Part shown: piece by piece, positions 1-13,984 of the stretch
Layout of the letters: every line of letters begins with the position of its first letter
Position numbering within the stretch: the stretch's first letter is position 1
The notes under the pieces: model-generated
Told to the model about the DNA's origin: nothing
Database searches by the model: none
The model's input: the letters and a program-made list of their open reading frames with translations, nothing else
Assembly: GCA_023079485.1 (NCBI GenBank)
Contig: CM041115.1
Coordinates: 25,045,505 to 25,109,504 of the forward strand
Direction: 5' to 3'
Length of the DNA: 64,000 nucleotides
DNA from: Archilochus colubris
Lineage: Eukaryota > Chordata > Aves > Apodiformes > Trochilidae
Position numbers and translations under genes: made by a program

Positions 1-1139
1 ATATCTAAGTTTTCTCCACATCTTGGGTGAGCAGCTCTCCTGTTTCCTTCTGGAGTGGCCCTAATTTTTCCTTATTCTTCCTCTTACCATTGATGTACCT
101 ATAGGAATTTTTCTGTTGCCCTTACACCTCCTTGCCAGATTCAATTCTCTCTGTACTTTTGCTTTCCTAACTTAATCTCTTGCTTCTGACTACTTGTATC
201 CGTCTGCTACCATGTATGTGTCCTTGATTGATTCTCTGTAAACTTTGTTTTTAGTCCTAAGTGTGTCCAGGAGCTCCTTGCAGGCCTCCAGGCTCTCCTG
301 CTGCCTTCCTCTTTGTTGGGACACATTGGTCCTGGGCATGCAGGAGGTGATCCTTGAATATGGACCAGCTTTCCTGGGTTCCCTTCTCATCCAGGGCTTT
401 GTCTCATTTTGTCCTACCAAGCAGATCCTGCCATTTTAAAATCAAATGTTATCACCTTACTTCACACTTTTCTTGCTGCCCTGAGGATCTTGAATTCTAC
501 ATTGTCATGGTCACTGAAAACGACTCTCCTATTAAATTTTACATCACCCATCAGACTGTCTCTGTTGATGAGAACAATGTCTCTCAGAGCTCTTTTTCTG
601 GATGATTCCTCTACCATTTGGAGGAGGAAGTTGTCATCAATGCACTTTAGGCACTTCCTGCAACGATGGTGCTTTGCTGTGTTGTCCCTCCAGCAGGTGT
701 CAGGGTGGTTAATATCCCCTGTGAGTATGATGGCTTGTGAGTGCAAAACTGCTCCTATCTGTCTGAAGAGGGTCTCATCCCCTTGGTTATCCTGGCCATA
801 GTGGTGGCCTGTTGCAGACCCCCACTATGATATCACCTGCCCCTGACTTCCCTTTAATTCTAACCCACAGAGTCTGTCAGCTCCTCATCCATCTCCAGGT
901 GAAATTCCATGGACTCCAGCTGGTGATTGATGTAGAGGGTGACACTCTCTCCCTGTCTCTGTTGCCTTTCTCTCCTCCCTGAACAGTTTATACCCAGCCA
1001 TCCCCACACCCCAGTCACGGGAGCCATCCCACCAAGCCTTGGTGATACCAATAACATCATAGCCCTGAAGACAGGCAGACATTTGCAGCTCCTCTTGTTT
1101 CTTCCCCATGCTTCATGTGTTCACATAGAGACATTTTAG
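1..1139 (-). mobile_element. CR1 LINE fragment, ORF2 endonuclease region
   Basis: Read on the minus strand this encodes the N-terminal endonuclease part of CR1 ORF2 in broken frames. Near 1109-885 are KQEELQMSACLQGYDVIGIT and AWWDGSRDWGVGMAGYKLFR; near 746-462 are TGDINHPDTCWRDNTAKH, ECIDDNFLLQ-like and SDHDNVEFKILRAARK. Near 420-190 the linker to the reverse transcriptase follows (APRKAG-like, ELLDTLRTKNKVYRESIKDT). CR1 is the dominant LINE of birds. Frameshifts and stops show that it is dead. The element continues off the left edge, and its right end near 1139 is the 5' limit of the copy. Confidence 0.9.
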
Positions 1140-2451
1140 ATGTGCCCCTTTTGAAGAAGTCTTACTAGCAGGGCTTATATCTGTAACTATTAAATTAAAT
1201 GTTTATGATCTTCACTACCTAGTTCTGCCTAAAAGTAGGATATTGAGCTAGTAGACCTTCAGTTTGACTGAGCAGACCTCTTATGTGACTTCTATATTCA
1301 CACAGGAAATACAAAAACATTTTATTCAGTAAACAAAAGTAAGAAAGCAAACTCCCATAAAACTGAGATAAGCCTTCTTTTTATTACTTTTTCTTTGAAA
1401 ATTTGATGCAAGTGAGGCTAGGATAAGAATGAATTCAGGTGGAAATTAATTTGGGGAATTTTTTTTCATTCCTGTCCCACAAGATATTCCAGAAAGTTTT
1501 CAGGACTATAGAAAACTAAGTGCAAGATAAAATCTTGGGGTTTTAATAAATTGTGGATTTAAAATGGTTGTCTGACTGTAAGGTATGTTTTCATGCTGCT
1601 TATTCCTTTGTCTCCACCTGTTGTGTAAACATAGCTACCTGTGAAAGAAGAACAGCATGTATAGATACCAATTTGAATTCTGAAACTTCTGTTTTGCCAA
1701 GTTTTGGGTCAGATTTCTCCACAGGATGTCCCCACAAGCAGCTGTGCTGACAACACTAACAATGGGGATATAATGTGATTCTGAGATGTGGAAATAGGGC
1801 TGAGCCAGCGTATTGGTTTTCGCTGTGCTAGAATTAAGAAATCAGGAGCAGGTAAGCAAAAAGTTAAATTATATCTCTGCTGAGTGTAGCTATTTTCAGG
1901 AAGGAGACTTTACAGCTCAATATGTGCAGCCTGTGTAATTTCAAACATACCAATGTCTCTAACTGTGAGATTAATTTATAGGACCTAGTGACTTTTTTCT
2001 TTCTTGTCCCAGTCATTCAGAATCATAAAATTAATACTTATTCAAGACACCAGATGGTTTCAGTAACTTCAATTTAAATGCTTTGCTCATACATCTGCTG
2101 AGATATAAGATCACTGATAGCAAAATTACAAAAATTATGCCATCTGTTGTTGGAATGGATAAAGAAGTAATTTTTTTTAACTGGGCAAGCAGTCTGAATT
2201 GTTCACAGCAGGTGTAAGCAGGTAATTCTGAATGATGGCATCCAGAGTTGGCAATCATGCCAGTCCAGTGATTACTCATTCATCATTCAGTAGCTTAAAA
2301 GATCTGACAATCACAGGTTAGATATTTAAGTTTTAACTTTTTTAACTTTCGAACCCCCAAAGTTAAATGACAGTATCCTTCTGGCAACTGAAAATCAGCC
2401 TGAAGGTTTTACAGTCAGAGAGAATAACATCTCCCCATCATTTATCGGCAG
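1140..2451. other. Intergenic spacer, nothing recognised
   Basis: AT-rich DNA between two CR1 fragments. The open frames are short and of random composition. Confidence 0.7.
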
Positions 2452-3100
2452 TCCTGGTTCTCTGGGGAGGTCCCAGATGATTGGAAGTTGGGGAATGTCA
2501 CAGCAATCCACAAAAAGGGGCAAAAGGAGGACCCAGGGAACTCCAGGCCTGTCAGCCTGACCTCAGTGCCTGGCAGGGTTATGGAGCAGAACATCCTGGG
2601 GGCAATCACACAGCACCTACAGGATGGACAGAGGATCAGACCCAGCCAGCACGGGGTTAGGAAGGGCAGGTCCTGTCTGACCAGCACAAGTCCTGTGAGG
2701 AAGGGCAGAGGGAGCTGGGGGTGTTCAGTCTGGAGAAGAGGAGGCTCAGGGGAGACCTCATCACTCTCTACAACTCCCTGAAAGTAGATGGGAGCCAGGG
2801 GGGGATCGGTCTCTTCTCTCAAGCAGTTCTCAGTGAGACAAGAGGGCATGGACTTAAGCTCTGCCAGGGGAGGTTTAGGTTGGATATTAGGAAGAAATTC
2901 TTTACAGAGAGGGTGATCAGACATTGGAATGGGCTGCCTAGGGAGGTGGTGGATTCTTCACCCCTGGAGGTTTTTTATAAGAGACTCATGTGGCACTGAG
3001 TGCCATGGTGTGGTAACCATGGCAGTTACCTTGTGGATCAAGGGCTGGATTTGATGATCTCAGAGGTCCTTTCCAACCTGGCTGATTCTATGATTCTGTG
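2452..3100 (+). mobile_element. CR1 LINE, reverse-transcriptase piece fused to the 3' end
   Basis: The left part (2452-about 2685) encodes the CR1 reverse-transcriptase segment: NVTAIHKKGQKEDPGNSRPV, SLTSVPGRVMEQ, then [10 protein letters not shown]. It jumps at about 2685-2695 to the 3' region ([19 protein letters not shown], then [20 protein letters not shown]). It ends with the conserved CR1 3' UTR and the terminal gattctatgattctgtg repeat. Much of the ORF2 C-terminal half is missing, so this is an internally deleted copy. It lies in the opposite orientation to the fragment at 1-1139. Confidence 0.9.
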
Positions 3101-6100
3101 TGACTCCCAGTGACAACCCCAAGGCTTGCTTCTCCTTAAGGAAAGCTGTTTCAAAACTGCAGTCTACAAGTAAGACAAGGGGAGGCTTACAGTTCCAATT
3201 AATATAAAAAAATACAAGTATTGGGTAACTGCTACAAAGGACTCCATTTTCCAGTTCATCTATGCTGTTTGGAGAGTATTGTCTTAGGAACAGGCAAACA
3301 ACTGATCAGCAAACGTTTGATTGGAACAGCTGATTTGGATAGAAACATTAAATGCTTTTGTAGATAAGAGATCCAACTTTCATGGTTTAATGGTTTCCTG
3401 GAGTGGTATGCCTCAGAGCAGCACGACAGCTGAAATAGGCATGGGCAAACTGAAATACTTGTGTTTCGCTGTTCTCTTACATTCAGATCAAAACTTTACC
3501 TTGCAGCCTCTGATTTTAATTATATTTAAATAACTTTAGATAAAACACTGTCTTTTTAAACGTTGAAATCATATGCCTCCTAGAAATGCTTTAAATGTGA
3601 ATTCGACATACCTTATGAAGGAAAGAAGCTTACTTTGTGCATGCCCTACTACTGCAATTGAGGACTCAAAGAATTGTAGGTAGGACTAACTTCTAGCAGG
3701 TAGAACTGACTTTATTTCACCACACAGATTCTCAAGGGAGAGGACTTGTGTAGCAACTACCCCCAGTTTGTATTGTATTAGGTAGCACACTTTAGTACTG
3801 ACAATCCAATAACAAGTATCTAGACACTTTTAAGACAGCACTGAAAACATCAAAATGAGGCAGGCCAAGTGTATCTTTTCTTTGATCTTAACTCTCTCTC
3901 TTTAGTTGGAAACTAAACTACACAACTTTAATAAAACAGTATTGATAAATAGCAAAAATTACTAAATATATACAAATATACGGGAAAACTGATACCACGT
4001 TCCTCCCTCTTTTTCCCCCAGTAACTCTCACGTCACCACTGAGGCTGCAGGGCAGCCCTGGGAAAGTCCAGGCTGGACTCCTGGAGTTGGCAGTTGTCCA
4101 ATTGTCTTCCCACCAAAACCACAGCTTTACCAAACTGTTTCTACTAGTCCCTCCACCATTTAACTTAACTACACTTCATATAGTTGATAAAGCTTGATTT
4201 CATACAAATAATTTCCAATATCAACTGCAAACCCCTGCACAGAAAGTGTCATGAAATATCTGAAGCACCTTTTAAAATCATGCTTTTTGCTTTTTAGAGG
4301 CTTGTTACTGCACAAAATATTGTGGAATAGCTTACGGCACTGCAGGACAACTTTAACTCTGTGGTAATAGTATTTAAAAGTGACCTTAGCTTACTTTAAG
4401 CAGCCAGATTATCACCAAAGCATTTATTTCAGTAAAGAACTAGTTTCTCAATATTTGTCAGGAAACATAATCATAACCAATTAAAATTTACATCAGAATG
4501 AAAAGTGAAGAATAAGACACAGCATAATCCACAGCAAATACAGATCTTTAATTAATGCATGTTAGGCACTACTGCCCAAATTAATTGCAGCCGAGAGAGT
4601 ACGTCTCAAGAAGTAAAGGAATATTGTATGTGACAAGCAATTTGTGCAATTAATTCTAAATAATCCCATTTTGTAACAAGACAGTTTGCAAGTTATTGAA
4701 AACAAGTTGAGTAAATGTCAGAACATAGCTACGTCATTCTGCAAAATTTGGAAGTGTATGCTCTAGTTCTTGCAGCCACAGACATGCAGGGTTTTGCTAC
4801 TGATTTACTGCAATAGTATGACACTTTCTGCAATTACCATAGCCATTCTATGCTGTCCTTTGTTTGTACCGCAAAATGGAACCACTTATCTTTGAATCCT
4901 CTGAATTATATTTGCCGGCAGGCTAGGTAGTTTCATGTACTGCACACAGAGGTAAAAAAGAAATATAATGTGCTTTGTGATTGCAACAATAGGATTAGGA
5001 GGCGTAGTCTTTCCCAAAGAAAAAAAGCAAAAATTACCCACCAGGGTTTAGGTTGGCAAAAGAATAAGCTTTCACTTCTATGCATGTAAACAGTAGATAA
5101 ATTTATGCAATGGAAGAGCAACTTTACCTTTTTCATTAGGTTCTTTGATGGTCTTGGTTTGTATGCCTAAGACGCATTTTCAAAGCCTGAGTGAGATGTT
5201 CAAGGATAAATATTTTTCCCCAGATCTACAATGGGCAGCAACTTTCAAGACTCCTTCTCTAAAGCACCCAGAGAACTTTTCAAGTTGTTTGCAACACCTT
5301 GAGAAGTCAGACCAAGAATCACATTTTCTATGTAATATTTTCCGACAGTTGTTTTGTGGAGTATTTTTTCTTCTGAAGAAACCTGTATCACGAAACCTAC
5401 TATTTCCTGGTTTAATATTTAGATCTTCACATGATCCCGTATTTCTATTTTATAGTTCCTTCAGCCTGAAGGAAGTCTCACCGTTTTTTTTTCTCCCTAG
5501 CCTAAGAAGCAAAAAGAACACGTGGCCCTGCTCACTTCCTTGAAAGCTGCATTATGGATTTTCTCCTAGCCTGAGATTCCATTTACCAGACACAGCCTGT
5601 AGACAGCTCAGGCCATCTGGCTGAATCACAGGACCTTTTCACTCCCTGCCCACATGCCAGAATTCATTAGACAGATGGATAGGGAAAGTGAAACAGCAGC
5701 CAACTTTTAAAATCTCACATGAAGCACCGGAGACAATGGCTGCCCACAGCTGTATCTGCGAAGTTCCTCCACACTTGTTGCGCTTTTGTTGCTGGACCCT
5801 CACTTACTCTTCTAGTGTACCAGAATTGTTGCAGTACATAATTCAGGAGCTGACCTTACTACCTTAAGTAAGCCCCACACAGCCATGCTGGACACTACAC
5901 ATTGATATAAGCTGGAGAGGCAGGTCCATGTACAGTAATGCATATAGCAACTGGGAAACTTTCATGCTAAAGTATAATACTAATGGCTTGAATCAATTTC
6001 TATGGTTTGTTTGGTTTTTTTGTTTTGTTTTGTTCCCTACCATCCCATTGGACAGCATAAGACTCTGAACAGACTTGTGCACCCAGATATGTGTTTCTTT

Positions 6101-6635
6101 TTCTGGCTAGGCTAAGTGATCTCATAATACATATCACACTCATTTCCCTCCCATGGTGACAAATAGAAGATGTATGCAATTCATTCAGTATAGGTCATTC
6201 CTTTAGGAATATGTACTATCTTACTAAAATGTGCGAAATACAGAACTATGAGCTGTCCTAACAGCAGCATTCATATAACCTATCATTGTTATGTCTTTGC
6301 TAGACTTTTTTATTTGCCTGTTACTTCTTTATTTTCAGTGATACGTATTTTGCAGGAGTACTAATGTTTAACACAGCTGCCCTCATGGACGCAAGAAGAT
6401 TAAATTTTTAGAGGTTACTGAAAGATGCAGTTTTTCTGAAATGCTGTGCTGCAGCTGCTGCTTTGAGATAAAAGGCCAGTTTCCTTCTCCTTTTTTTTGC
6501 AGCAGTAGTTAAAACAAATTCTGGAGAAGCCGCAATTTCTTCTAAAAGAAGGGCCTACAGGGAGCTGGCACTGCCTAAACCTGTGGCTACAAAACCAAAG
6601 ACCTTTCTAAAAAATCTTTCAGCCATGCTTGATTG

Positions 6636-6636
<1 letters not shown>

Positions 6637-6666
<30 letters not shown>
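6637..6666. repeat. TA dinucleotide microsatellite
   Basis: About 14 uninterrupted TA units upstream of FBXL17. Confidence 0.95.
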
Positions 6667-6669
<3 letters not shown>

Positions 6670-7552
6670 CTCAATCAAGGTTTAATGTTTATACTGTCAG
6701 CCTAATAGGCAGATACTAACAAGGCAGAATAATATATTAGTGGGAGTTGTCTCTTTTCAGCCATTCTGTTGTCTAGCTTCTTGAAAAAGAAAGGTTTGTG
6801 GGCAGGACAGAAGGATGAAGAAGAGTCCAAATACCAAATAGGTAAGGAAGAAAACACGACATGAATGATATTATTAATTTATAAAATTATCACAAAAAAT
6901 TTCCTGCAAATTTTGCTTGAAAGTAATTCTTCAAACATCTCTCTTAATGGAAAGTTATAATGGGCTGCCTCAAAGGAGTTTGTCAAGACAAAAACCTCTT
7001 TAAATTTCCCCACATATATCTGTTGGAATAAATCAGAGAACTACGTCTTGGCAGTTGTTCTCAGAAGGCATTAGCATCTACTGCTATACTCAAACATCCT
7101 GTATCTAGACATTGCATTCTATTTCTGTGAGTGCCACCAATCTATTTTTCCTGCTATGCTTTCTTAGAGGTATATGGGAGAATGGGAAGTAGCATGAGTA
7201 GCATGTGCTTGGTTTGTTTGTTTCTTTGTGCTTGAAGGTAGAAGTATGAATTCTGTTTGGAAGCCATTTCCCAAAACATATCCTATTTTTTAAGATGGTC
7301 TTCCACCTCTTGTAGTACTTTTAATTACTGTGATTATTTTAATTATAAATCCTTTCCAAGACTGCTCTCCAACACAGATTAAATGAAGTGAAATCTGCTG
7401 ACAAATCATGATTAAAAATAATGACCCCGGTTAAAATCAAGACCTTAAATCAAGACATAACCAAGAATTAAAGTATCATGTGCATTAAGGAACTTTCCAT
7501 ACATCTTCTACTTTCTCCTTCTTTATGTGACTAAAATTGTGACCCTGCTAGG

Positions 7553-7573
7553 CAATAAATAAATAAATAAATG
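7553..7573. repeat. AAAT microsatellite
   Basis: Short run of about five AAAT-type units in intergenic DNA. Confidence 0.85.
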
Positions 7574-10500
7574 AACTCAGAAAACAAAAAGAAAACAAAA
7601 AACGCAGCACAAAATGCTGTTTCTGGAGTACTGTGTAGCAGTTCTCATGTCTTGCCAAATATGCAGGTGCAAGATTCAAGGATTGGTCTGTACTTGCCAA
7701 AGGCTTCCTCTGCTCCAGTTGTAAATGCACAGCAGTCACTTGGACTGGTCAAAAGGTGCAGAAGGCATGCTGTTTTCTGCTTCACTCCCTTGCATGGCAC
7801 TGCTTACTGGGACTCCCAGCTTTATTATTAGTTGTAGCAGCAGGTGAAGTCTCTGAGCTTTGGAAAATAATTAGCGAGGTAAATGGTATGTCTGCATGTT
7901 TGACTTAGAGTATTGCTCTGACCACCCTGGCATATGCAGGAGAAACCCAAGGGGCACAGGTATAGTCCTGCAGCAAGCAGACCTTTGACAACAGGTAGGA
8001 TGGACATGCAGCTCTCCACTGTTACCTGCTACATCTCAGCTGCTGGCTGTAAATGCTTGTAAACCTGTTTCAAGGTGAATTCTTCTCATGTGACCTAACC
8101 TGATACTGATTTGGTTGCATTTCATCCTCACTGTCAGATGCAAGAGTCCTCAAAAGTTATTGCCCCATTCCTGACACAAGTATTTGAGTTGTAGCAGTGG
8201 GGACATGTTCAGGGGACACCAGTATCTCACATGGATGCTAACAGTCTGTGATCTTAAAAGTTCAGCAAGCAAGCCCAGCGTGGAAAGCAAACTTTGTACA
8301 TAGATAGTAAGTGAGAGGCAGAAGACATCACAATTTTTAGAGGAAGTAAAAGGTCATGTGCTTAGCCCTTCCCCATCTAAGGGGTTAGAAATACATCTGT
8401 CAGTGCCAAAATCTGCCATAAAACATGCACAACTAATCACATGATCCAGATAAACTGCATTTATGAGCACAAGGGTTTGTATCTGGTTATGATGAGGAAA
8501 GGATTTATTGATCCAGTATTGGTTGGATACCCCAATTCTAATTTTCTTCTGATCTTGCAAAACTTATAACCCAGTAAGGGAACCACAACTCCACTTAGGA
8601 AGCAATTGACAAAAATAATAAAAGGTCAGCTCTGCAGCCAGCCAGGCACATCATAGCTATGTTGTCCACTGAAGAACTGTATTGAACCTCAAGGGTATTG
8701 TGGAGTCTGTAATCAAAACAACAAATAATATCTTCATGCACACATATAACTGAGTGAAATAAATTATTTGTGATAGTGAAAAAACCATTTATGTATTTAT
8801 GCATAGTACAGACAGGACAAGTTGAAAATAAAAACCAGTCCTGGTTTAAGATAGTTTTAATTATATTTGGGCTGGTTTGTTTGGTTATTTACACAAGATT
8901 TTTATGCGATACTCTTATATAAAAAAATTGCTACAAGGTAATAATAATGATTCTGTGAACTGCTGAAAGAAATCCAGTGTTAATACTTAGTGAATTATCA
9001 ACAATACTTTCTCCCAAGGCAGTAGCCCCTTCAAAGTGGCATATAATTCTAACTTTAATGTGGTACTACATAGTAAATCTTGAAATATCTGGATACAAAA
9101 TTATTTTTATTAATTATGAAATTAATGTGTACCCAAACATTTAAAAATTGTGAAATAGAAGCAATACAGAGCCGAAATTCTTAGCATCATCACTTTGTTA
9201 TAGGACAAATCTTAATTAGTAAATTATTAAAAACAAAACACTCTGAAATTAAGAATTTGCTAAGAAAAGGTCAATGGAGAATGGAATGTAGCTGTCATAA
9301 TGCCTGTAAATAGATTATTAGTACACGTCATTGAGGAATCTTCATGCTGAGAGAGAAGCAAAACTTATGACAGGTCAGAAGACAGTAAAATATGTTCTGT
9401 CCTTTCTCTTACCCTCTCTTTAATTATTAACAGCCTGTCACTTAGGTGCTGTGTTACGACGAATAATAAAACAGGATGCAAGCCGCAGTTCTCTCCAGGA
9501 TTTATTCTTTCAAATCAAATGCCACCATCTTCAGGCATATCATGTCTCATGTTAAGATGTTTTTTTAATTGCTGAGTAAATCATATTCTCAAACAAATAC
9601 CTGGTTACATCTATGCTTTGACAGATAAGATTTGATTCCTTGCATAAGATGGAGGGAGCTCTTGAGATGTTTCCTTCTACCTTATCACTGGCTAAACACA
9701 CCTAGCTGTGTTTACACATTCATTCACACAAATGAAAACATTGAACTATTTCCCCTATGTAATGAGAGTTAAATGGTTAAGATTATAGCAATACCTGAGA
9801 TCCTAACTGCTAAACGCTTCTAAGTATCCTCATTGTATGTTGCCAAACACCCAAGAAGGTCATTGTAGCAGAGTGAAAATTATTACAATTAAGTAGGTGG
9901 AAACTATGTGTCATACTTAAAATATTTTTTTCTGCTCTTCCAACACAAGTACAACTTTAAGCTTTCATTTGAACATCAGATGACTATATCTGTAGAATGA
10001 ATTAGAGAAGGCAATTTACCTCAGCAAGCAGGTAAATTGTACATTATAGACCACCCAAATATTCAGCAGAACAGTAACATCTTTTATGTTCCTTTTACAA
10101 TTCCATAAAATTGAGGTGACCTACTGTGCTCAGCTGTAGGGACCACATAATGAATTGGACAGTACAATAGCTGAAACAAAGACTAGGTTTGTAAAAGTAC
10201 AGGTAAGTGGGCAAGTCTTTCATTTAAACAATGAGATACATATTTTAAAAATTCATTCCTGGAGTGCAAAATCAGATACTTATTTTTTTTCCCAAAGTAT
10301 TTTTTTCATAATGTGAAGTACTGCTATCTAACTCGTAGGATATTATATGATAACTGTATGCAATACAAATACATCAGAATTCCAGCCAACAAAATACAAG
10401 TCAAATGAAGCCAGATCTTGATTGTAATTTTTAAACAAGCTTACAAGTCAATTAAAATTAGGTATAAAATTTTTGGTATTCCTTAATATTCTATAAGGAA

Positions 10501-12999
10501 AAGTCGAATTCTAGATGATGTCTGTGCAGATTTTATGATGTTTCACTTATTTTTTGTGTTGTTTCTCAAATGGAAATCCATTTCTAGATGCGAGCTCTCT
10601 GATCACAGAAGGAGTGTTTTGTTTTCTCTATGCTGAAATAGTCTTTAACACTTTCTTATGCAGCCTCTGTGTTAGGGAACTAATCCTTTAAGATAATTTC
10701 TTCCAAAGAAGAAATAATTCCTTCTTGGAATAATTCCTCTAAAGAATATTTTTTTGCAGAAAAACAGTGTCTTTTGAAATGTCATGACATACTTAATCAA
10801 TCACATAATGCCTTCAAAAATCTTCTCTCAGACTTTTTCTATCTTTTGTGTCAGAAAAAGATCTATGACTTCTTTTAGTCTCTCCCACAGTCCTTTTTAA
10901 AATTCCTTATATTACAGACAAACATATAAAGCACATAGATCTCTCAGGTATTCCATAGCTGTTCTAAGTAGCCCTTTCAGGTACCTCCTTGCATTATTGC
11001 AAGTTATGTAACATGGAACATAAATGTTGTTATCTTCTCAGCTGGACTTGCCTCATCCTGGGATAATTACACAGGACATTTGTGGAATTTTTGTCTTCCA
11101 CAGAAAGGAAGAACATACTTCTTCTGATCCTTATTAAATTATATTTTGCTAATTTAAACACAAAAATTCTACATTGTAAACGGTTGTGAAGCAAAGCCAA
11201 GAAATTTCATACAAATCTGTAATATTACAAAATATCAGACAGTGATAGAGTTTTGTGAAGGAGATGGAGAAATAAGGTTTTTCTGTGCTTGATAAACAAA
11301 GGTCTCAGGAATAAATCGTGGATTTACAGGTATAACTTCTTACATAAAGACACCTGCCTTCCCTCATGTTTTCTGTGATGAAGTGTGTAAATTATCTAAG
11401 TGTGATAACCTGTGGTTACTAGCCATAGTATATCCAATATAATCACCACAGGAGTAAATAATCTTTATTAATAACCAATGTTTCAGTGTTAGAAAAATAA
11501 CACAGAACAAAGGAAAATTTGCTACTGTCAAAATAATGCTTCTGAAACATTGAACTCTAATGGTTGCTCTAACGGTTGTAGAAATCAAAATGCAGACGAA
11601 GAATAATAGCTGAGACCCCTTTTACTTTCCTTCAGCTGCAGTATTGGGTAAAGAACTGAACATAATCAACCTGCTCTTAAGGAGTTGCTCAAGTACCAAA
11701 GGCACAAAAAAGTCTAAAACTTGGGGACAATAAGGGTAATTGATGGTATTCAGGTATCATGAGAATTAACAACAACAATACTCAGTGCTGGTGAACAAAT
11801 AACATGTAGTGTCATCCAGTAGTCCAAACCACATCTGCAGCTACACTTCACAGGCAATTTGTCGGTACTTTATGTCTCTCTGTTAGATAGAGTTTTATAT
11901 CCTCTGTTTGATGATAGAAAATCTATCTGATTAAAATGCTCTTCATATGTGAAGCAGGTACTCAGACTTTAGTCCTTAGCACTTCCATGTGATCAACTCA
12001 TGCTGTCTATCTTAAATTGTTTTTCATAGCTTGTCTGCATATCACCATTGTATTGGTATGTGTTGCTTGTACATTGTATTAATCTGTTGAATGTAAACAA
12101 CTTGCTTGTTTAGTATGTTACTCAGCTGCTATTAGGTCATACCTGCAAGCACCCCAATATATCAACCAAGTAGCCACAATAATTAGACTTCCTGGTTTAC
12201 AGTTTTTTCCAGTGGTGCTTCAGTTTGCACTGAGATAAAAGCAGTGGTAAAGCATTTGACACACTAGAAGCAAATGAAAAAGGCTGTAGTGATTTCAGAA
12301 CTTTGCAAACTAACTTGCTGATCTAGTATAAACTAACTATAACAGGATGACATTGGGAACTTAACTGATCGTTGAGAAATTCAATCTGAAAACAATAATA
12401 AGTGATATCCAAGCATGAAACCTGTGAGATTGTAGTATAGCTTTGCCATGGGTGTGGGCAGACTAAGATAAAAATCAAGCCTGATAAATGTTGTTAACAG
12501 GACTGTGTCATGTAATTTCACATGATGGCAGAAGATTAATTGATTACGGTGGTGTCTCTCAGCCTTATACTTTTATATAGATTCTGAAAAGAAGGGATTT
12601 GGTTAAATACATACATTGATCAAAAAACAGGACATAGTGTTCTATTTGTCATGTTAACAGTGGAAGTCTGAGAACACAGATACTAAGTTAGAATGCCTTT
12701 AACACAGAGATCACCTGTTAATCAGGCAGTACATCTATTCTCAGAAGTGCAAATGTTCACTTGTAGGATGTTACTGTTTTCACATTACAAACTTCCCATT
12801 GTATCATAGCACAGGTTTAAAACTCTTCAGAGCTTTAAGAGTGCATAATGTACCTGGGAAAATGAGGCTTATGCCTCTCAGCATACTTCCAAGCAGATAC
12901 CATAACTTACTGCATTGATTCAAATATAGCAAGTTACCCACTGTATGACACACACACATATTTATTTTGATGAGAAAGATATCTAATTGTTGTAATAAT

Positions 13000-13043
13000 A
13001 TTAAAAAAACCCAAAAAACCCAAAAACCCCCCCCAAAAAACCA
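13000..13043. repeat. A/C-only low-complexity tract
   Basis: Alternating runs of A (5-7) and C (3-9) with nothing else for about 40 bp, next to a CA-rich stretch near 12950. Confidence 0.85.
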
Positions 13044-13634
13044 ACCTGAAGTTTCAGTCTCTAGGTTTCTAAACCCAAGGTAAAAATTCAGCTACTTCCT
13101 TCCATGTACTTCTTAACAGCATTCCTAACACACAATTCAAGCCTTCCTTTAAGAACCTGTTCTCCTGAACTGGTAATTTTATAAAGCATTTGTGTGGTCA
13201 AGAACCAAGCTATAGCCATATGGCCAAAAATTTTATGTAGACCCAGCTTCACAAAGGTCAGTCCTGAAATTCAAATGAACATTATTCTTATGGGTATGAG
13301 AACAAGATAGTCTATAAAGTAGATTTTAAATATTATTCCTTGTGTTCTTTCGTAACTCAAAAATTAAATACCGTCCTAGTCTTCGGGCATCAGCCTGTGT
13401 GGTCTACTTAAATATGCAGAAAGAACATAGAAAAATGTTACAGTCCATTGCTATATATGTAATAGGCATTTAACACCATGAATTGAGGGGATTTTACTTC
13501 TTAGTTCCTACATCGTGTAAGCTGTGGTAGTTTTCAGGCTTCTGGCATTACTGGGTTCATAAAATATAAGCAGTGATACTGAAAAAACTCAGTGTTAGTT
13601 GTGTCTGCCTTCTGACGCTAAAGCGGTGAAGATT

Positions 13635-13984
13635 TCACACTTGATACTCACCCGGGGTATTTAATCCTGCTTCTTCAGCAGGTTGGTGACCGTGCTTCCC
13701 TTTGAAGGAAGCAATAGTGACACCCAGTGTTAATGTCCTTTCATTGACAAGAAACACGTTGCACTTCCCTGTACTTCTCACTTGCCATTCAAAGCTGACT
13801 GAATGACTGACACCCTTTTGAGCATCAGCATTTTCTTCACAGAACACCTCTGTTTTTACACTTGTCATTATCTTGTCCACGAGTACAGGCATAATTCCTG
13901 TTACTTTATAATTGGTTATTATGAGCTTATCATGCACCCTTGTTGCAAGCTGATAGACTACCCCTATTTTGTCTACTCGAAGCA
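13635..13984 (-). other. Unidentified protein-like reading frame, minus strand
   Basis: On the minus strand about 115 codons are open from near 13984 down to a TGA at 13635-13637. The product is rich in charged and mixed residues (VHDKLIITNYKVTGIMPVLV, then VKTEVFCEENADAQKG, HSVSFEWQVRSTGKCNVFLV, LGVTIASFKGKHGHQPAEEA). This is unlike the Leu/Phe/Ser/Cys-heavy chance frames elsewhere in the window. There is no good ATG start, the upstream frame is closed by TAA, and a consensus donor (gtgagt) sits at 13651-13646 near its end. It could therefore be one internal exon of an unrecognised minus-strand gene, a retrocopy fragment, or part of an old mobile or viral element. I do not recognise the family. 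Confidence 0.35.

Larger units (their letters stand above)
3101..13634. other. Intergenic spacer upstream of FBXL17
   Basis: Apart from the microsatellites listed separately I see no gene, RNA or clear mobile element. The 3920-4140 segment is slightly GC-richer and might be an old retroelement piece, but I could not assign it. Confidence 0.65.

Noticed and set aside
3918..4140. Slightly GC-rich segment with a minus-strand frame that faintly recalls avian LTR sequence
   Set aside because: The similarity was too vague to assign by eye; a repeat-library search is needed.
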